A DNA stretch of 64,000 nt from Nitrospira sp. SG-bin1 (GCA_002083365.1 LVWS01000002.1:10209-74208), one strand, 5' to 3'; shown: positions 53,130-62,926, numbered from the stretch's first letter. Notes: generated from the sequence alone by a model not told the origin. Translations and numbers: made by a program.

Positions 53130-54008
53130 TCATTTGAGTGCTTCGGCGCCGCCGACGATATCCATGAGTTCTTTCGTAATCGCCGCCTGCCTGGTTTTGT
53201 TGTAGTAGAGCGTGACTTTCTTGATGAGTTGGCCGGCGTTGCGCGTCGCTCCATCCATGGCGGCCATACGGGCGCCATGTTCGGCCGCCGCCGACTCGAG
53301 CAAGATCCGATAGGCCTGCACTTGGAAATGTTTCGGCACCAGGGCGTTCAGCAGTTCCGCTTCCTCCGGCTCGTACAAGTAGCTGCCGCTGGCCGAGCCT
53401 TCCATTTGCGCCGCACCGAACTCGACCTGAGCATCGACGGGGAAGAGTTTTTCGACGATCACGCGTTGCTGAATGGCCGATTTGAATTCGTTGTAGACGA
53501 CGTACAGCTCGTCGAACGTGCCCTTAACGAAGTTATCGGTGAGGTCGCCGCCGATGTCAATCGCATGTTCGAAACTCAATTTATCGAAGATACCGGTCCA
53601 CTCCTGACGGATCGGCCAGCTGCGACGCCGAAAATAGTCGCGGCCTTTGCGGCCGATGAGGCTCAGGTTCACCTGCAAGCCTCTCGCTTCGCACTGCCGG
53701 ACGAATTCGGAGCTCTTGCGGACGATGTTGCCGTTGAACCCTCCGCACAACCCACGGTCGCTCGTGACGACGAGCACTTCGATCTTCTTTCCCTCGCGCT
53801 TCTGAAGAAGCGGATGGGACGAGCGATTCACCCGTTGGCTCAGATTACTCAACACGCCGCGCATCTTATGGGCATAGGGACGCGCCGAAAGAATGCGGTC
53901 CTGCGAGCGTTTGAGCTTCGCGGCCGCCACCATCTTCATGGCCTTGGTGATCTTCTGCGTATTCTTAAACGCCGCGATCTTGCGGCGCAACGATTGAAGG
54001 CTAGGCAT
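53130..54008 (-). CDS. atpG: F1 ATP synthase gamma subunit
   Basis: A 292-residue central shaft. N-terminal SLQSLRRKIAAFKNTQKITK then AMKMVAAAKLKRSQDRILS; conserved VLVVTSDRGLCGGFNGNIVR and C-terminal ARMAAMDGATRNAGQLIKKV and KTRQAAITKELMDIVGGAEAL, the hallmark signature. ATG at 54008. Complete. The upstream spacer (54009-54077) holds word repeats. Confidence 0.96.
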   Translation of the reverse strand: MPSLQSLRRKIAAFKNTQKITKAMKMVAAAKLKRSQDRILSARPYAHKMRGVLSNLSQRVNRSSHPLLQKREGKKIEVLVVTSDRGLCGGFNGNIVRKSSEFVRQCEARGLQVNLSLIGRKGRDYFRRRSWPIRQEWTGIFDKLSFEHAIDIGGDLTDNFVKGTFDELYVVYNEFKSAIQQRVIVEKLFPVDAQVEFGAAQMEGSASGSYLYEPEEAELLNALVPKHFQVQAYRILLESAAAEHGARMAAMDGATRNAGQLIKKVTLYYNKTRQAAITKELMDIVGGAEALK

Positions 54009-54077
54009 GTTCCTCTCAGCTCTCAGCGGGCGAGCGTTCGGGCTTCAGCTCGATAGCTGACGGCCGAATGCTGACGA
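54009..54077. repeat. Word-repeat spacer between atpA and atpG
   Basis: CAGCTCTCAGCGGG and CAGCTCGATAGCTGAC are related by short inverted and direct CAGC/GCTGA words; TGACGGCCGAATGCTGACG ends the stretch. It is non-coding. Like the other two atp spacers, it looks repeat-derived. Confidence 0.45.
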
Positions 54078-55595
54078 TTACTTCCCGCCGTATCCCATTT
54101 TCTGCTTGAAGGTCGTGATTATTTCCTTCAAGCGACCGCCGACCTTGTCGTCGATCTTGCCGATCGTGGTGACTTCTTTCTTCAGCTCCGCATGGTTCTG
54201 CTGGATGTAGTGCAGCAGATCGCCCTCGAACTGCTGGACCTTGTCCACCGGCACATCGTCGAGGAATCCGTTGACGCCCGCATAGATCGAAAGGACCTGA
54301 TCGGCCACCGGCATCGGCTTATACTGACCCTGCTTGAGCAATTCCACCATGCGCACACCCCGCGCAAGCTGCATCTGGGTGGCCTTATCCAGCTCGCTCC
54401 CGAATTGAGAGAACGCGGCCATCTCGCGATATTGCGCGAGGTCCAATCGAAGCGTACCGGCCACCTGCTTCATGGTCTTGATCTGCGCGGATCCTCCGAC
54501 CCGGGAGACCGACAGACCGACGTTGATCGCCGGGCGGATACCGGAGTAGAAGAGATCGCTCCCCAGATAGATCTGACCGTCCGTGATCGAAATGACGTTC
54601 GTCGGAATGTACGCCGACACGTCGCCGGCCTGCGTTTCGATGATGGGAAGTGCCGTAAGACTGCCCCCGCCTAATTTGTCGCTCAGTTTTGCTGCGCGTT
54701 CGAGCAACCGGGAGTGCAGATAAAACACATCGCCCGGATAGGCCTCGCGTCCCGGCGGCCGGCGGAGCAACAGCGAAAGCTGGCGGTAGGCCACCGCGTG
54801 CTTCGACAAGTCGTCATACACGATCAGCGCATGTTTGCCGTTGTCACGGAAATACTCGCCGATCGCGGCGCCCGCGAAGGGAGCCAGAAATTGCATCGGC
54901 GCCGGATCGCTGGCGCTGGCGGAGACCACCATGCTGTACTCCATGGCATGGTTTTCTTCGAGCGTTTTCACGACGCGGGCGACGGTCGAGCGCTTTTGGC
55001 CGACGGCGACGTAGATGCAGAAGACGTTCAATCCTTTTTGATTGATGATCGTATCGACCGCGATCGCGGTCTTCCCCGTCTGGCGGTCGCCGATGATCAA
55101 TTCGCGCTGGCCGCGCCCGATCGGGATCATGGCGTCGATGGCCTTGATGCCGGTCTGCAGCGGTTCGCGAACGGACTGACGGGTATTGACCCCGGGCGCG
55201 ACGACTTCGATACGGGAAGAGTGCTGCGATTTGATCGGCCCCTTCCCGTCGATGGGCTGGCCGATGGCGTTCACGACACGGCCGACGAGGGCTTCACCGA
55301 CCGGGATTTCCGCGATGCGGCCCGTCCGCTTGACGGGGTCGCCTTCTTTGATACCGACATCGTCGCCCATGAGCACGGCGCCGACATTGTCTTCTTCGAG
55401 GTTCAGGGCGATGCCGTAGAGCCCGCCGGGAAATTCGAGCATCTCGCCCGCCATGGCCCCATCGAGGCCATAGACTTTGGCGATCCCGTCGCCGACTTGA
55501 ATGACGGACCCCGTTTCCTTGACATCGACCTGTTTGTCGAAGCCTTTGATTTTCTCCTTAATGATCGCACTGATCTCTTCTGCCCTGATCTGCAT
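54078..55595 (-). CDS. atpA: F1 ATP synthase alpha subunit
   Basis: A 505-residue subunit that alternates with beta. Motifs: [20 protein letters not shown]-terminal, Walker [41 protein letters not shown], and [20 protein letters not shown] with [15 protein letters not shown]. Complete. ATG 55595 follows AAGGAG. Downstream of atpH by nine bases. Confidence 0.97.
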   Translation of the reverse strand: MQIRAEEISAIIKEKIKGFDKQVDVKETGSVIQVGDGIAKVYGLDGAMAGEMLEFPGGLYGIALNLEEDNVGAVLMGDDVGIKEGDPVKRTGRIAEIPVGEALVGRVVNAIGQPIDGKGPIKSQHSSRIEVVAPGVNTRQSVREPLQTGIKAIDAMIPIGRGQRELIIGDRQTGKTAIAVDTIINQKGLNVFCIYVAVGQKRSTVARVVKTLEENHAMEYSMVVSASASDPAPMQFLAPFAGAAIGEYFRDNGKHALIVYDDLSKHAVAYRQLSLLLRRPPGREAYPGDVFYLHSRLLERAAKLSDKLGGGSLTALPIIETQAGDVSAYIPTNVISITDGQIYLGSDLFYSGIRPAINVGLSVSRVGGSAQIKTMKQVAGTLRLDLAQYREMAAFSQFGSELDKATQMQLARGVRMVELLKQGQYKPMPVADQVLSIYAGVNGFLDDVPVDKVQQFEGDLLHYIQQNHAELKKEVTTIGKIDDKVGGRLKEIITTFKQKMGYGGK

Positions 55596-55604
55596 GGCTA
55601 CTCC

Positions 55605-56144
55605 TTATTCTCGCGTCAACAAGACCTGCAAGTCGCGTAAGCGGCCTCGGACGGTGCCGTCCACCACAGTGCTGCCGATGTGAATCTGCAGGCCGGCCAG
55701 ATGACCGGCATCGGTCTGAAACGTCACATCGACTTCACGCTTGAGCGTCTCGCGCAGGCGAGTCTTGATTCGTTCCTGTTCGGCTGGAGGGAGAACCGTC
55801 GCGGATGAAACGGTGACCGGTTGAGTTCCCTTGGATTGATCCACCAATCGACCGAATGCTTCGGCAATCTCAGGAAGAAAACCTACCCGGTTCTTCTTCA
55901 CCAACTGGCCCAAAAATGCTTTACCGGCTGGAGGGCACCCGAGTTGGTCGCCGAGTGCGGCCAGGACGGCGATCTTCTCCTCCACTCCGAACGCGGGCGA
56001 GGCCACCACATGGCGGAGTTGAGCCGATTCTTTCATGGCCCGACCGATGCCCGTGAGCGTCCCTCGTGTGGCTTCGATGGTCGATTGATCGAGGAGCTCG
56101 AAAAGAGCTTGAGCGTAACGTCGCGCAACTGTTGTCTTAATCAC
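55605..56144 (-). CDS. atpH: F1 ATP synthase delta subunit
   Basis: A 179-residue peripheral stalk subunit. N-terminal TTVARRYAQALFELLDQS, VVASPAFGVEEKIAVLAALG, KNRVGFLPEIAEAFGRLV; C-terminal LAGLQIHIGSTVVDGTVRGR. The GTG at 56144 starts the conserved part; a reading from 56234 adds non-protein-like residues. First gene of the operon. There is no atpB, atpE or atpF upstream, where a divergent HEAT gene lies; F0 genes must be elsewhere. Confidence 0.92.
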   Translation of the reverse strand: MIKTTVARRYAQALFELLDQSTIEATRGTLTGIGRAMKESAQLRHVVASPAFGVEEKIAVLAALGDQLGCPPAGKAFLGQLVKKNRVGFLPEIAEAFGRLVDQSKGTQPVTVSSATVLPPAEQERIKTRLRETLKREVDVTFQTDAGHLAGLQIHIGSTVVDGTVRGRLRDLQVLLTRE

Positions 56145-56391
56145 CGTTCCAGATCCACATGCGTTGTTTGGACGAACGTAACGGGTTCGTGCGAGGCACG
56201 AAGCAGAGCTGCGAAAAGTAGCATCGGGACCCATTAACTGTCAATACGGTGAGATCGTGGTCCACCATGATGACCGGCACACTGCCCGATGAGAGATACG
56301 GTGTATACTGGATGGCAAGCAGCCAGCGGAGATGCGAATTTCTAGCAGCCTCCGGCGTGTGGATGGGGATGCCAGCGGGCCGAGGTGTTCC

Positions 56392-57474
56392 GTGCGAAAA
56401 CTCGTACTTGCGTCCATGATAGGACTCGGTCTGTTTTTGAACTTCATCCCTTCACCGGTGTTCGCATACCGGGAATACTTCTCGCCGGAACAAAGAGCTC
56501 AACTGGAAAAAATTCAAACTGTCTTGGTCGACATCATCACCATTACCGACAAAGGCGCAGTGGACGTTCGTCCCTTGACCGACGTCGTCATTCAACGCCT
56601 GAACGACATCGGCTACACCGCCGTTCGGGACCCTGCGGGACTTCACGATGTCGTGCTTCGCTTGAAATGCGAGCAGCGCAAGACGTGGGAGGGTACGGCC
56701 GCCACCGGCGGCGATGCAGACCTGCCGGATGGGCCGTCACGTCTTTGGAAGGGACCGGCCTGCCAGCTCACCTATCTGCTCGGCGGGGTGAAAATCAAAT
56801 GGCAGAAGGAAATTCGGACGGAGTTCGAAGATGCCGTAGCCGCCGCGCGGGAGGCCCAGGCGCCTGATCCCGGCGTCTATGCAATGGCCAAGTTGCAGGA
56901 AGCGCTCAAAGCGTACGAGTTTCCACTGCTCCTCGCAGCCGAATGGGGCCATGCGGACCGTCTTCTCAAATTATTGGATGCGCCGGAGACGAGCCAGGCT
57001 CGGAAGATCAAGATCATGTCATTGCTGGGCGAAATGCAGGCCGACGAGGCGCTGCCGAAATTGAAGGAAGTACTTCAAGATAGAGATCTGGCCAGACAGG
57101 CGATCATCTCCATGGGCAATCTCGGGAGAGACGGCATTCCGTTGCTCGTCGATCTGTTGAATACCTCACCTCAGCTGGACATTCAGGCCGCCGCGGCCAA
57201 AGGGCTGGGACAGATCGGAGGCATCAACGGTGATGCATCCGTGGTCCTCCCTCTGTTGGCCAAGCTCCAAGACCCTAAGGCCGATTGGACCGTCCTGACG
57301 GAAATCGCCTGGGCACTCGGCAAGGTTCCCGACAAACGATCGATCCAACCGCTCTATGACCTCGACAAGAAACTGCAGGCCATCCGCGATCCCGATAACG
57401 TGACCCTCAAGAAGCTCAAGGAAGCGGTGTTCTGGGCGATCAAGCAATGCGATACGTGGGATCAATATAGCTAG
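56392..57474 (+). CDS. Secreted HEAT-repeat protein
   Basis: A 360-residue exported protein. The signal peptide MRKLVLASMIGLGLFLNFIP ends near SPVFAY. The central part (VDIITITDKGAVDVRPLT, TEFEDAVAAAREAQ) is unassigned. The C-terminal half is HEAT-like: SLLGEMQADEALPKLKEVL, RQAIISMGNLGRDGIPLLVD and IAWALGKVPDKRSIQPLYD. GTG 56392 with GAGGTG six bases upstream; ATG 56332 would precede the signal peptide with a polar extension. A TATACT -10 lies at 56304-56309. Function unknown. Confidence 0.65.
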   Translation: MRKLVLASMIGLGLFLNFIPSPVFAYREYFSPEQRAQLEKIQTVLVDIITITDKGAVDVRPLTDVVIQRLNDIGYTAVRDPAGLHDVVLRLKCEQRKTWEGTAATGGDADLPDGPSRLWKGPACQLTYLLGGVKIKWQKEIRTEFEDAVAAAREAQAPDPGVYAMAKLQEALKAYEFPLLLAAEWGHADRLLKLLDAPETSQARKIKIMSLLGEMQADEALPKLKEVLQDRDLARQAIISMGNLGRDGIPLLVDLLNTSPQLDIQAAAAKGLGQIGGINGDASVVLPLLAKLQDPKADWTVLTEIAWALGKVPDKRSIQPLYDLDKKLQAIRDPDNVTLKKLKEAVFWAIKQCDTWDQYS

Positions 57475-57612
57475 GACGGCGGGATCAAGATTGAGCGTTG
57501 CGGGAAACTATTGAGACGGAATAATAAATAAATGGAGAATCGGCATTTGCGGGTGTGTTGCTGTCGGATCGTGAGACGGTCCACAACGCTTTTTTGACAG
57601 GAGCTTCAAATC

Positions 57613-57810
57613 ATGACAATCAAGTATTTTCAGGACACGGATACGCTCCATATTGAGTTCAAAGCAGCAGCCGTGGCCGAGACTAGGGACCTCGATGAGA
57701 ATACGCAACTCGATATCGATCAGGATGGACATATCTGTGCCCTGACGATCGAGCATGCCCGAGATCGAGCGGATATTCCTCACTTTTCGTTTGAGCACAT
57801 TGCTGTTTAA
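57613..57810 (+). CDS. DUF2283 protein
   Basis: A 65-residue protein with the DUF2283 pattern: MTIKYFQDTDTLHIEFKA, then ETRDLDENTQLDIDQDGHIC and ALTIEHAR, the alternation of short strands and an acidic turn seen in this small family, often found as the antitoxin-like partner of DUF4258 proteins. No such partner is visible here. CAGGAG lies nine bases upstream of the ATG. First gene of the 57.5-63.4 kb accessory stretch. Confidence 0.7.
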   Translation: MTIKYFQDTDTLHIEFKAAAVAETRDLDENTQLDIDQDGHICALTIEHARDRADIPHFSFEHIAV

Positions 57811-58303
57811 CAGCGGTCAGGACCAAATCCCCCTTCATATCATCCACATGTTGAAACCCCTGTCGCGGGCAGGTCTGAAAGAACTCAACATCGTAGCATC
57901 TGCCACTATAACGAGGCAGAGCACGACTACACGGGCTTGATAAGCCACAGGGCCGCGATCGATCGGCAACCTTGACCGATGTGCTGATTCGAGTCCTGGC
58001 CGCAACCGATCATCGGGCAGAAGTCCGGGTCAAAAAGGTAGCAGCCTAATCCGATAATCTGCCGATAGAAGGACGCGACTTCCACGCCTCGTAACCATGC
58101 TAGGTCCGAGCCAAGGTTCGTAACAACACCCTCCCCTCCACTCCTGATAGTGAGAAAAGAGAAAATTAACCGCATAACCCCTCTACGCCATTGCTTTCTT
58201 ACCCGGCACAGGGGTAGGTGTTGGTGCGAACCATCAGGCAGACAAAATAGATCCTCAAACCGTTTTCTTATCTGAGTGAGATTGAAAGAGGTATCTAGGG
58301 GCC
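57811..58303. other. Intergenic stretch without a convincing gene
   Basis: An 82-residue ORF on the minus strand (57927-58175) has no ribosome site or recognisable features. The sequence looks like non-coding, possibly decayed DNA at the entry of the accessory island. No promoter could be fixed for the RelA/SpoT-fusion gene. Confidence 0.4.
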
Positions 58304-61300
58304 GTGAACCTTAACGACTACGAGACGAAGTACTTTCCGATCTACAAAGCCTTCGCTGAGACGGTCCGCTTCATCTTGAAGAAGGCCATCCTAGCCGCTG
58401 ACAATCTGCCTCGCCCTCAGTCAATCCAGTGTCGTGCTAAAGAAATTGAGAGCCTACGACGTCGTTTGACCGAGGAAGGTAAACTGGAGACTCAGACTCT
58501 GGAGCGTGGTCGGCGTGATCTCGCCGGCACCCGGCTCATCTTCTACACTAATGGCGATGTTGACCGCTTCCTGGCATCACCAGTGATCCGAGACAATTTC
58601 GAGATCGAAGAGGATTCGACTAAGATCCACCATCCCACTCAGGAGAACCAAGGCGCCAGATACCGCGCAGTTCACTACACGATTCGGCTTCGTGAGGAGC
58701 GCCTGAGCCTTCCAGAATATGCGAGGTTTGCTGGCCTGCGGTGCGAAATTCAGGTTCAGACCATTCTCGAGCATGCTTGGGCCGAGACCTCCCACGACAT
58801 TCTCTACAAAAACAATTTGGGAGATGGCTATGGTGGGAAAGCCATGAAAGGTATCGAGCGTCGATTTGCTCAAATCATGGACAAGTACCTGATCCCAGCT
58901 GGGTATGAGTTTCAGAAAGTCCAAAAGGATCATGACCGGCTCCTCAGAGGCAAGGAACTCTTCGACAAAGACATTGCCAAACTGCTGAATAATGCGCAGA
59001 ACAACAACGAGCGTTACGAGATTCTGTCTGGACTAAGAGACTACGCCCTTCCCATTTGCGACGACCGACAAGCTGCCTACGAGGGACTGAAAGGCCCCTT
59101 GCTAAGGGTAGTCAGAGCCGCACGCTCCACGGAGCCCGTTCCCATAGAAACGACCCGTGGAAATATGGATGGTTTCCTCGCCGATGCAGTTGTATCGCTT
59201 GTATTCGAGATCATTGAAAGCCTGCGCTATGCCCACCCAGTTGGAACGCTCCAACTGCTAATTGACCTCTATAGCGACGAGCCAGACGAAGATATTCGGC
59301 AGCAGATTGTGAACGTCGTGAAGAAGCTGTCTGAATACAACATCGACGCCTACAATCAGGTAGGGCCGATGCTCCAAATGGCATTAGTGGATTACCTTGG
59401 TAAGATGGATGAGGCCGAACTGGACCACGTTCGGCCTATCGCACTCGCCGTCTGGACCGAAGCCATTCAGTCAGACATCACTGGGACTAAGTGGAGGGCC
59501 GATTCCGTTACCTTGAGTACGGGGGCCCTCCCCGTATCCGATCAACTCAGGGAGGTTCGTGACAAGGCGCTTAAAGCCATTTTCGCAGCCTATGATAGAT
59601 CGACCGGCGATGTACAAAAGCGCGCGGTTCTTTCCGCCCTTGATGCGGCAACAAGAACTCCCAATCAGGGGCAGTATTCTAACCAACTCCTCGCTATTAC
59701 GATCAAGGATGCTACACGCATTGTCGAATTCTTAACTGAACGAGTTAAGAGTACGAGCTACGAGATACTGCAACACCTGGAGCACCGGTTCTTGTACGAC
59801 TATCGCAGGGCGAAGGAGCTTACAGAAGACACGGACAACCGGTTTAGTTGTCAGACCGATGCCAAGGTGCTCATGGCCGCCATCTTAAAGTTTCGAGACA
59901 TAATCAACACTGATGATCGGTTTGTCCGATATAAGGTTCTAGTAGGGTTTGAATCTGTTTATCCAAATCACTGGACCGACGAGGAGTTCGAAATACAACG
60001 AGTCGACGAATATCGACGTAGTGAGGCTGACCGCTACATTGATGAGATCATTCCGGAAAATGAGAATGATTGGTTCGACCTAATGGAGCGTTGCGCCAAG
60101 ACTAAGTCGAACGATCTGGCTACGTTTCCAGTTTTCGGAAATTTTATCAGCAAGTTGGCTGAGAGTAAGCCAGAAGTCGCGGACCGGATTTTCACAAAGG
60201 CCTCTGACGACTTACGCAACTTTCTCCCAGGCTTCCTCAATGGACTTGCTAAGAGCAGCCGAGTCGATATCTATGAGCGGATCTTGGACGGCGAACTTGA
60301 ATCGGCGAGGAGTCTCACGAGCATATCATGGCACCTTCGCAAGGCAGTTGTTACGAAGCCAGACTTTGCCACTCGCCTGTTGAAACGCGCAATTGCGACA
60401 GGCGACCAAGGGGCTGTCACCGACTGCCTACTCCTCGCTTTGGAGTATTACGGAACCGAGAAAATTACAGACGTAGACACATTTGTGCGAGACACTCTGA
60501 CCTTCTTGAACGATCGAAAGGATTCTCGGTGGGTCTCACAAGCGTGGTTTATGCAGAAGGTCACAAAGTTTTTTGAGGAATTGAGCCCGGAGAGGACGAC
60601 TCAACTCCTGAAAAATCTTGGCTACCTTTGCAAGATAGGGCACCAAGCCGAGCGTGTCTTGGCCAGACTTGCCGAGCGTCAGTCAGAGGCGGTTTGGGAC
60701 TATTTCGGGACTCGGCTATCTCAGGAGACCGCTGATGCTGAATACGAAGATCGTTTCGAGGCGGTACCATTTCAGTTCCATGGTCTTGAAAAAGACCTCT
60801 CCAAGAACCCGTCGCTCGCAATCAACAAAGGACTATCGTGGTTCGCTCACGACCGACAGATTTTCCAGTTTCGAGGGGGTCGCCTGCTTAGCATTGTGTT
60901 TCCCAACTGCACTACGGAGTTTGCTACCGCACTTGCCAACTTGGTAAAAGCCGGCGGTGATATGGAGGCAGATTTTGCACTGGCAATACTCCAGAACTAT
61001 GACGGTGTCACTTCCGCCCACGTTGTGTTGAAGGAAATTGTGTCGCGGTTTCCAGATGACCAGCACAAATTGAACGAGGTCCGAGTCAGTATCGACAACA
61101 CTGGTGTAGTCAGGGGAGAATTTGGCTTTGCAGAGGCATTACAGGCCAGGAAGGCAGCTTTGATCGAATGGCTGACAGACGAAAGACCTGCGGTCAAAGC
61201 ATTCGCTGAAAAGCATATTGCAGAGCTCGACCTCATGATCGCATCCGAACGGCGTCGGGCCGAATCTAGAAGGGAAATGCGGAATAGGGACTATGAAGAA

Positions 61301-61348
61301 GACGACACCGACTCTGACAACAGTATTGGTAGTAAAGGCACTCAGTAG
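58304..61348 (+). CDS. Large RelA/SpoT-type nucleotidyltransferase domain fused to helical repeats
   Basis: A 1014-residue soluble protein. Residues 1-200 form a RelA/SpoT synthetase domain: RAKEIESLRRRL (44-55), DLAGTRLIFYTNGDVDRFL (72-90), GARYRAVHYTIRL (117-129), CEIQVQTILEHAWAE (147-161), HDILYK (164-169). No hydrolase, TGS or ACT domain is seen, so it is not a housekeeping Rel. The remaining ~800 residues look like an alpha-solenoid (repeated helices such as EIIESLRYAHPVGTLQLLID) ending in an acidic tail (EEDDTDSDNS). It may make or transfer pyrophosphate on a nucleotide or tRNA, as toxic small alarmone synthetases do. GTG start, weak ribosome site. Confidence 0.72.
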   Translation: MNLNDYETKYFPIYKAFAETVRFILKKAILAADNLPRPQSIQCRAKEIESLRRRLTEEGKLETQTLERGRRDLAGTRLIFYTNGDVDRFLASPVIRDNFEIEEDSTKIHHPTQENQGARYRAVHYTIRLREERLSLPEYARFAGLRCEIQVQTILEHAWAETSHDILYKNNLGDGYGGKAMKGIERRFAQIMDKYLIPAGYEFQKVQKDHDRLLRGKELFDKDIAKLLNNAQNNNERYEILSGLRDYALPICDDRQAAYEGLKGPLLRVVRAARSTEPVPIETTRGNMDGFLADAVVSLVFEIIESLRYAHPVGTLQLLIDLYSDEPDEDIRQQIVNVVKKLSEYNIDAYNQVGPMLQMALVDYLGKMDEAELDHVRPIALAVWTEAIQSDITGTKWRADSVTLSTGALPVSDQLREVRDKALKAIFAAYDRSTGDVQKRAVLSALDAATRTPNQGQYSNQLLAITIKDATRIVEFLTERVKSTSYEILQHLEHRFLYDYRRAKELTEDTDNRFSCQTDAKVLMAAILKFRDIINTDDRFVRYKVLVGFESVYPNHWTDEEFEIQRVDEYRRSEADRYIDEIIPENENDWFDLMERCAKTKSNDLATFPVFGNFISKLAESKPEVADRIFTKASDDLRNFLPGFLNGLAKSSRVDIYERILDGELESARSLTSISWHLRKAVVTKPDFATRLLKRAIATGDQGAVTDCLLLALEYYGTEKITDVDTFVRDTLTFLNDRKDSRWVSQAWFMQKVTKFFEELSPERTTQLLKNLGYLCKIGHQAERVLARLAERQSEAVWDYFGTRLSQETADAEYEDRFEAVPFQFHGLEKDLSKNPSLAINKGLSWFAHDRQIFQFRGGRLLSIVFPNCTTEFATALANLVKAGGDMEADFALAILQNYDGVTSAHVVLKEIVSRFPDDQHKLNEVRVSIDNTGVVRGEFGFAEALQARKAALIEWLTDERPAVKAFAEKHIAELDLMIASERRRAESRREMRNRDYEEDDTDSDNSIGSKGTQ

Positions 61349-61448
61349 CCTGATCGGCACCAGTGAGATTGGAGAGCAGAATAGGGCCATCCTGAATGTA
61401 GCAAAATGCTACGGAACCTGAAACCGCATCGCTTCACAGGCACAGCCC

Positions 61449-61892
61449 ATGACTGACAAATGCCATCTCCAACGCTTCCTCGACGCCCAAGCGCCCGTCT
61501 ACGACACCGTCCTCGCTGAGCTCCGAGCTGGGAGAAAGTCTAGCCACTGGATCTGGTTTATCTTTCCGCAGATCGCTGGTCTCGGTCACAGCGCAATGGC
61601 ACAGCAGTTCGCCATCACGTCGCTCGATGAGGCCAAGGCCTACCTCCAGCACCCTGTCTTAGGTCAAAGGCTCCGAGAATGTACGCAGCTTGTTATGAAT
61701 GTAGAGGGGCGCAGCGCTGAGGAGATCTTCTCCTACCCGGACAATCTGAAATTCCGATCCTGCATGACCTTGTTCATGACCGCCACCACCGACAACGCCC
61801 TCTTCAACGCCGCCCTGCTCGAATACTTCGACGGCAAGCCCGACCAACTGACGATGAACGTCTTGGCCCGGCACAACATGCCACGGTGCTAG
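61449..61892 (+). CDS. DUF1810 protein
   Basis: A 147-residue cytoplasmic protein of the DUF1810 family: LQRFLDAQAPVYDTVLAEL, SHWIWFIFPQIAGLGHSAMA, RECTQLVMNVEGRSAEEIF and FRSCMTLFMTATTDNALF. Function unknown. The 3' end (61788-61872) is partly duplicated at 62676-62760. ATG 61449. Confidence 0.85.
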   Translation: MTDKCHLQRFLDAQAPVYDTVLAELRAGRKSSHWIWFIFPQIAGLGHSAMAQQFAITSLDEAKAYLQHPVLGQRLRECTQLVMNVEGRSAEEIFSYPDNLKFRSCMTLFMTATTDNALFNAALLEYFDGKPDQLTMNVLARHNMPRC

Positions 61893-61967
61893 CACCTCTT
61901 TCGCTCTGACCCACCCCACTCATCACCTTCAACCCCGCTTCTCGCGATCGCCGTGATCAGGAGCGCG

Positions 61968-62258
61968 CTAGGAGGCTTTGGCGGGTTTGTGATGCAACTC
62001 GGCCTGGACACGTTCGAGCACGAAGAGCTTGAGCAGTGTTTGATACGGGACGTCGCGTTTGTTCGCGATCGTCTTGAGTTGATCCAAGAGCGATTTCGGC
62101 AGACGAAGCGAGATCGTCTCGGTGGACGGCTTCAACCGGGGAAATACCATCCGACGACTCTTGGAGTAGTCGACATACTCCGTTGAGTCGTGTGACGCCC
62201 AAAACTCAGCTTCCTGTTTCTCACTCTTGAACGTCGGTCTTTTTTTGAGTTTGGTCAC
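61968..62258 (-). CDS. CopG/BrnA-type antitoxin
   Basis: A 96-residue protein with an N-terminal FKSEKQEAEFWASHDSTEYV segment, then MVFPRLKPSTETISLRLPKS and LLDQLKTIANKRDVPYQTLL, a ribbon-helix-helix (CopG) DNA-binding domain. It follows the brnT toxin gene with an overlap of 38 bases on the same strand, the normal order for BrnTA modules. It neutralises BrnT and represses the operon. Confidence 0.85.
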   Translation of the reverse strand: MTKLKKRPTFKSEKQEAEFWASHDSTEYVDYSKSRRMVFPRLKPSTETISLRLPKSLLDQLKTIANKRDVPYQTLLKLFVLERVQAELHHKPAKAS

Positions 62259-62541
62259 GATACGTCCTCCGCTCCTTGGAACTCATATCTCTGGCTGAAA
62301 TAATGCGGATGCGCCGTCGGCGGATGGTGAAGACGATAAACAAGCGGCGTCCGGCATCAGTCTGTCCCAGCACGTAATATCGAGGCTCCACCGTAGAATG
62401 GGCGAGGTCATCGGCGACCACCAGCGGCAGATTGAAGAAAACCTGCTCGCATTCCCACGGAGTAACCCGGTGCTTCTCCCAATTCTTGGCAAGATTTGCC
62501 TCGTCCCAATTAAACCCTTCCACACCCGGCAGTCGCGTCAT
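62221..62541 (-). CDS. brnT: BrnT family ribonuclease toxin
   Basis: A 106-residue toxin with the BrnT pattern: FNWDEANLAKNWEKHRVTPW, ECEQVFFNLPLVVADD, RYYVLGQTDAGRRLFIVFTI and RIRIISARDMSSKERRTY. BrnT is a RelE-like ribonuclease. ATG 62541 with AAGG upstream is preferred over the in-frame ATG at 62571, which lies in the promoter region. It is transcribed with brnA from the 62554-62596 promoter/operator. Confidence 0.85.
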   Translation of the reverse strand: MTRLPGVEGFNWDEANLAKNWEKHRVTPWECEQVFFNLPLVVADDLAHSTVEPRYYVLGQTDAGRRLFIVFTIRRRRIRIISARDMSSKERRTYRDQTQKKTDVQE

Positions 62542-62553
62542 CTCATGCCTTAT

Positions 62554-62596
62554 GTTGTATATGACAACCATATACGCGATGACGCTGAGCTGTCAA
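62554..62596 (-). promoter_or_regulatory. Promoter and palindromic operator of brnT-brnA
   Basis: On the minus strand TTGACA (plus 62591-62596), a 16-base spacer and TATATG (plus 62569-62574). Directly downstream is the inverted repeat GTTGT-N5-ACAAC (62554-62568) covering the expected start, a likely site for autorepression by the CopG-type antitoxin. Confidence 0.6.
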
Positions 62597-62675
62597 TCAC
62601 ACACTGGCAAGTCGTCCAGAAAGGAGTGACGGCCTGGCCGAGTAGGAGTGTCCGGCCTTTGCAATCCAACAGTGC

Positions 62676-62760
62676 ACCGACAACACCCTCTTCAAAGACG
62701 CCCTGCTCGAATACTTCGACGGCAAGCCCGACTAAATGACCCTCGACATTCTGGCGCAGC
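62676..62760 (+). pseudogene. Partial duplicate of the DUF1810 gene 3' end
   Basis: The stretch matches 61788-61872 (ACCGACAAC...CTGCTCGAATACTTCGACG...) with scattered changes and encodes TDNTLFKDALLEYFDGKPD before a TAA stop, where the intact gene reads on. It lies on the other side of the brnT-brnA module in direct orientation, so the module lies between a direct repeat. Confidence 0.75.
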
Positions 62761-62926
62761 AATTGTCTTAGAGCAGATACAGGTGGAGGCACCATTCGGG
62801 GCAGGTGAGCATTCGCTTGCTCTGCGCACAACATTCTTACCACACAACCATGAGTGTGCCGTTCCTATCGTGCACGTTCTGAGTGAAAAGGGATCTGGCT
62901 ACTCCCTCTTCCCTCCGGATAGCTAC

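Noticed and set aside
54714..55640. 308-residue open frame on the plus strand
   Set aside because: It is antisense to atpA, which has all its family motifs.
57927..58175. 82-residue minus-strand frame in the gap before the RelA/SpoT gene
   Set aside because: No ribosome site or recognisable pattern; probably decayed or non-coding DNA.
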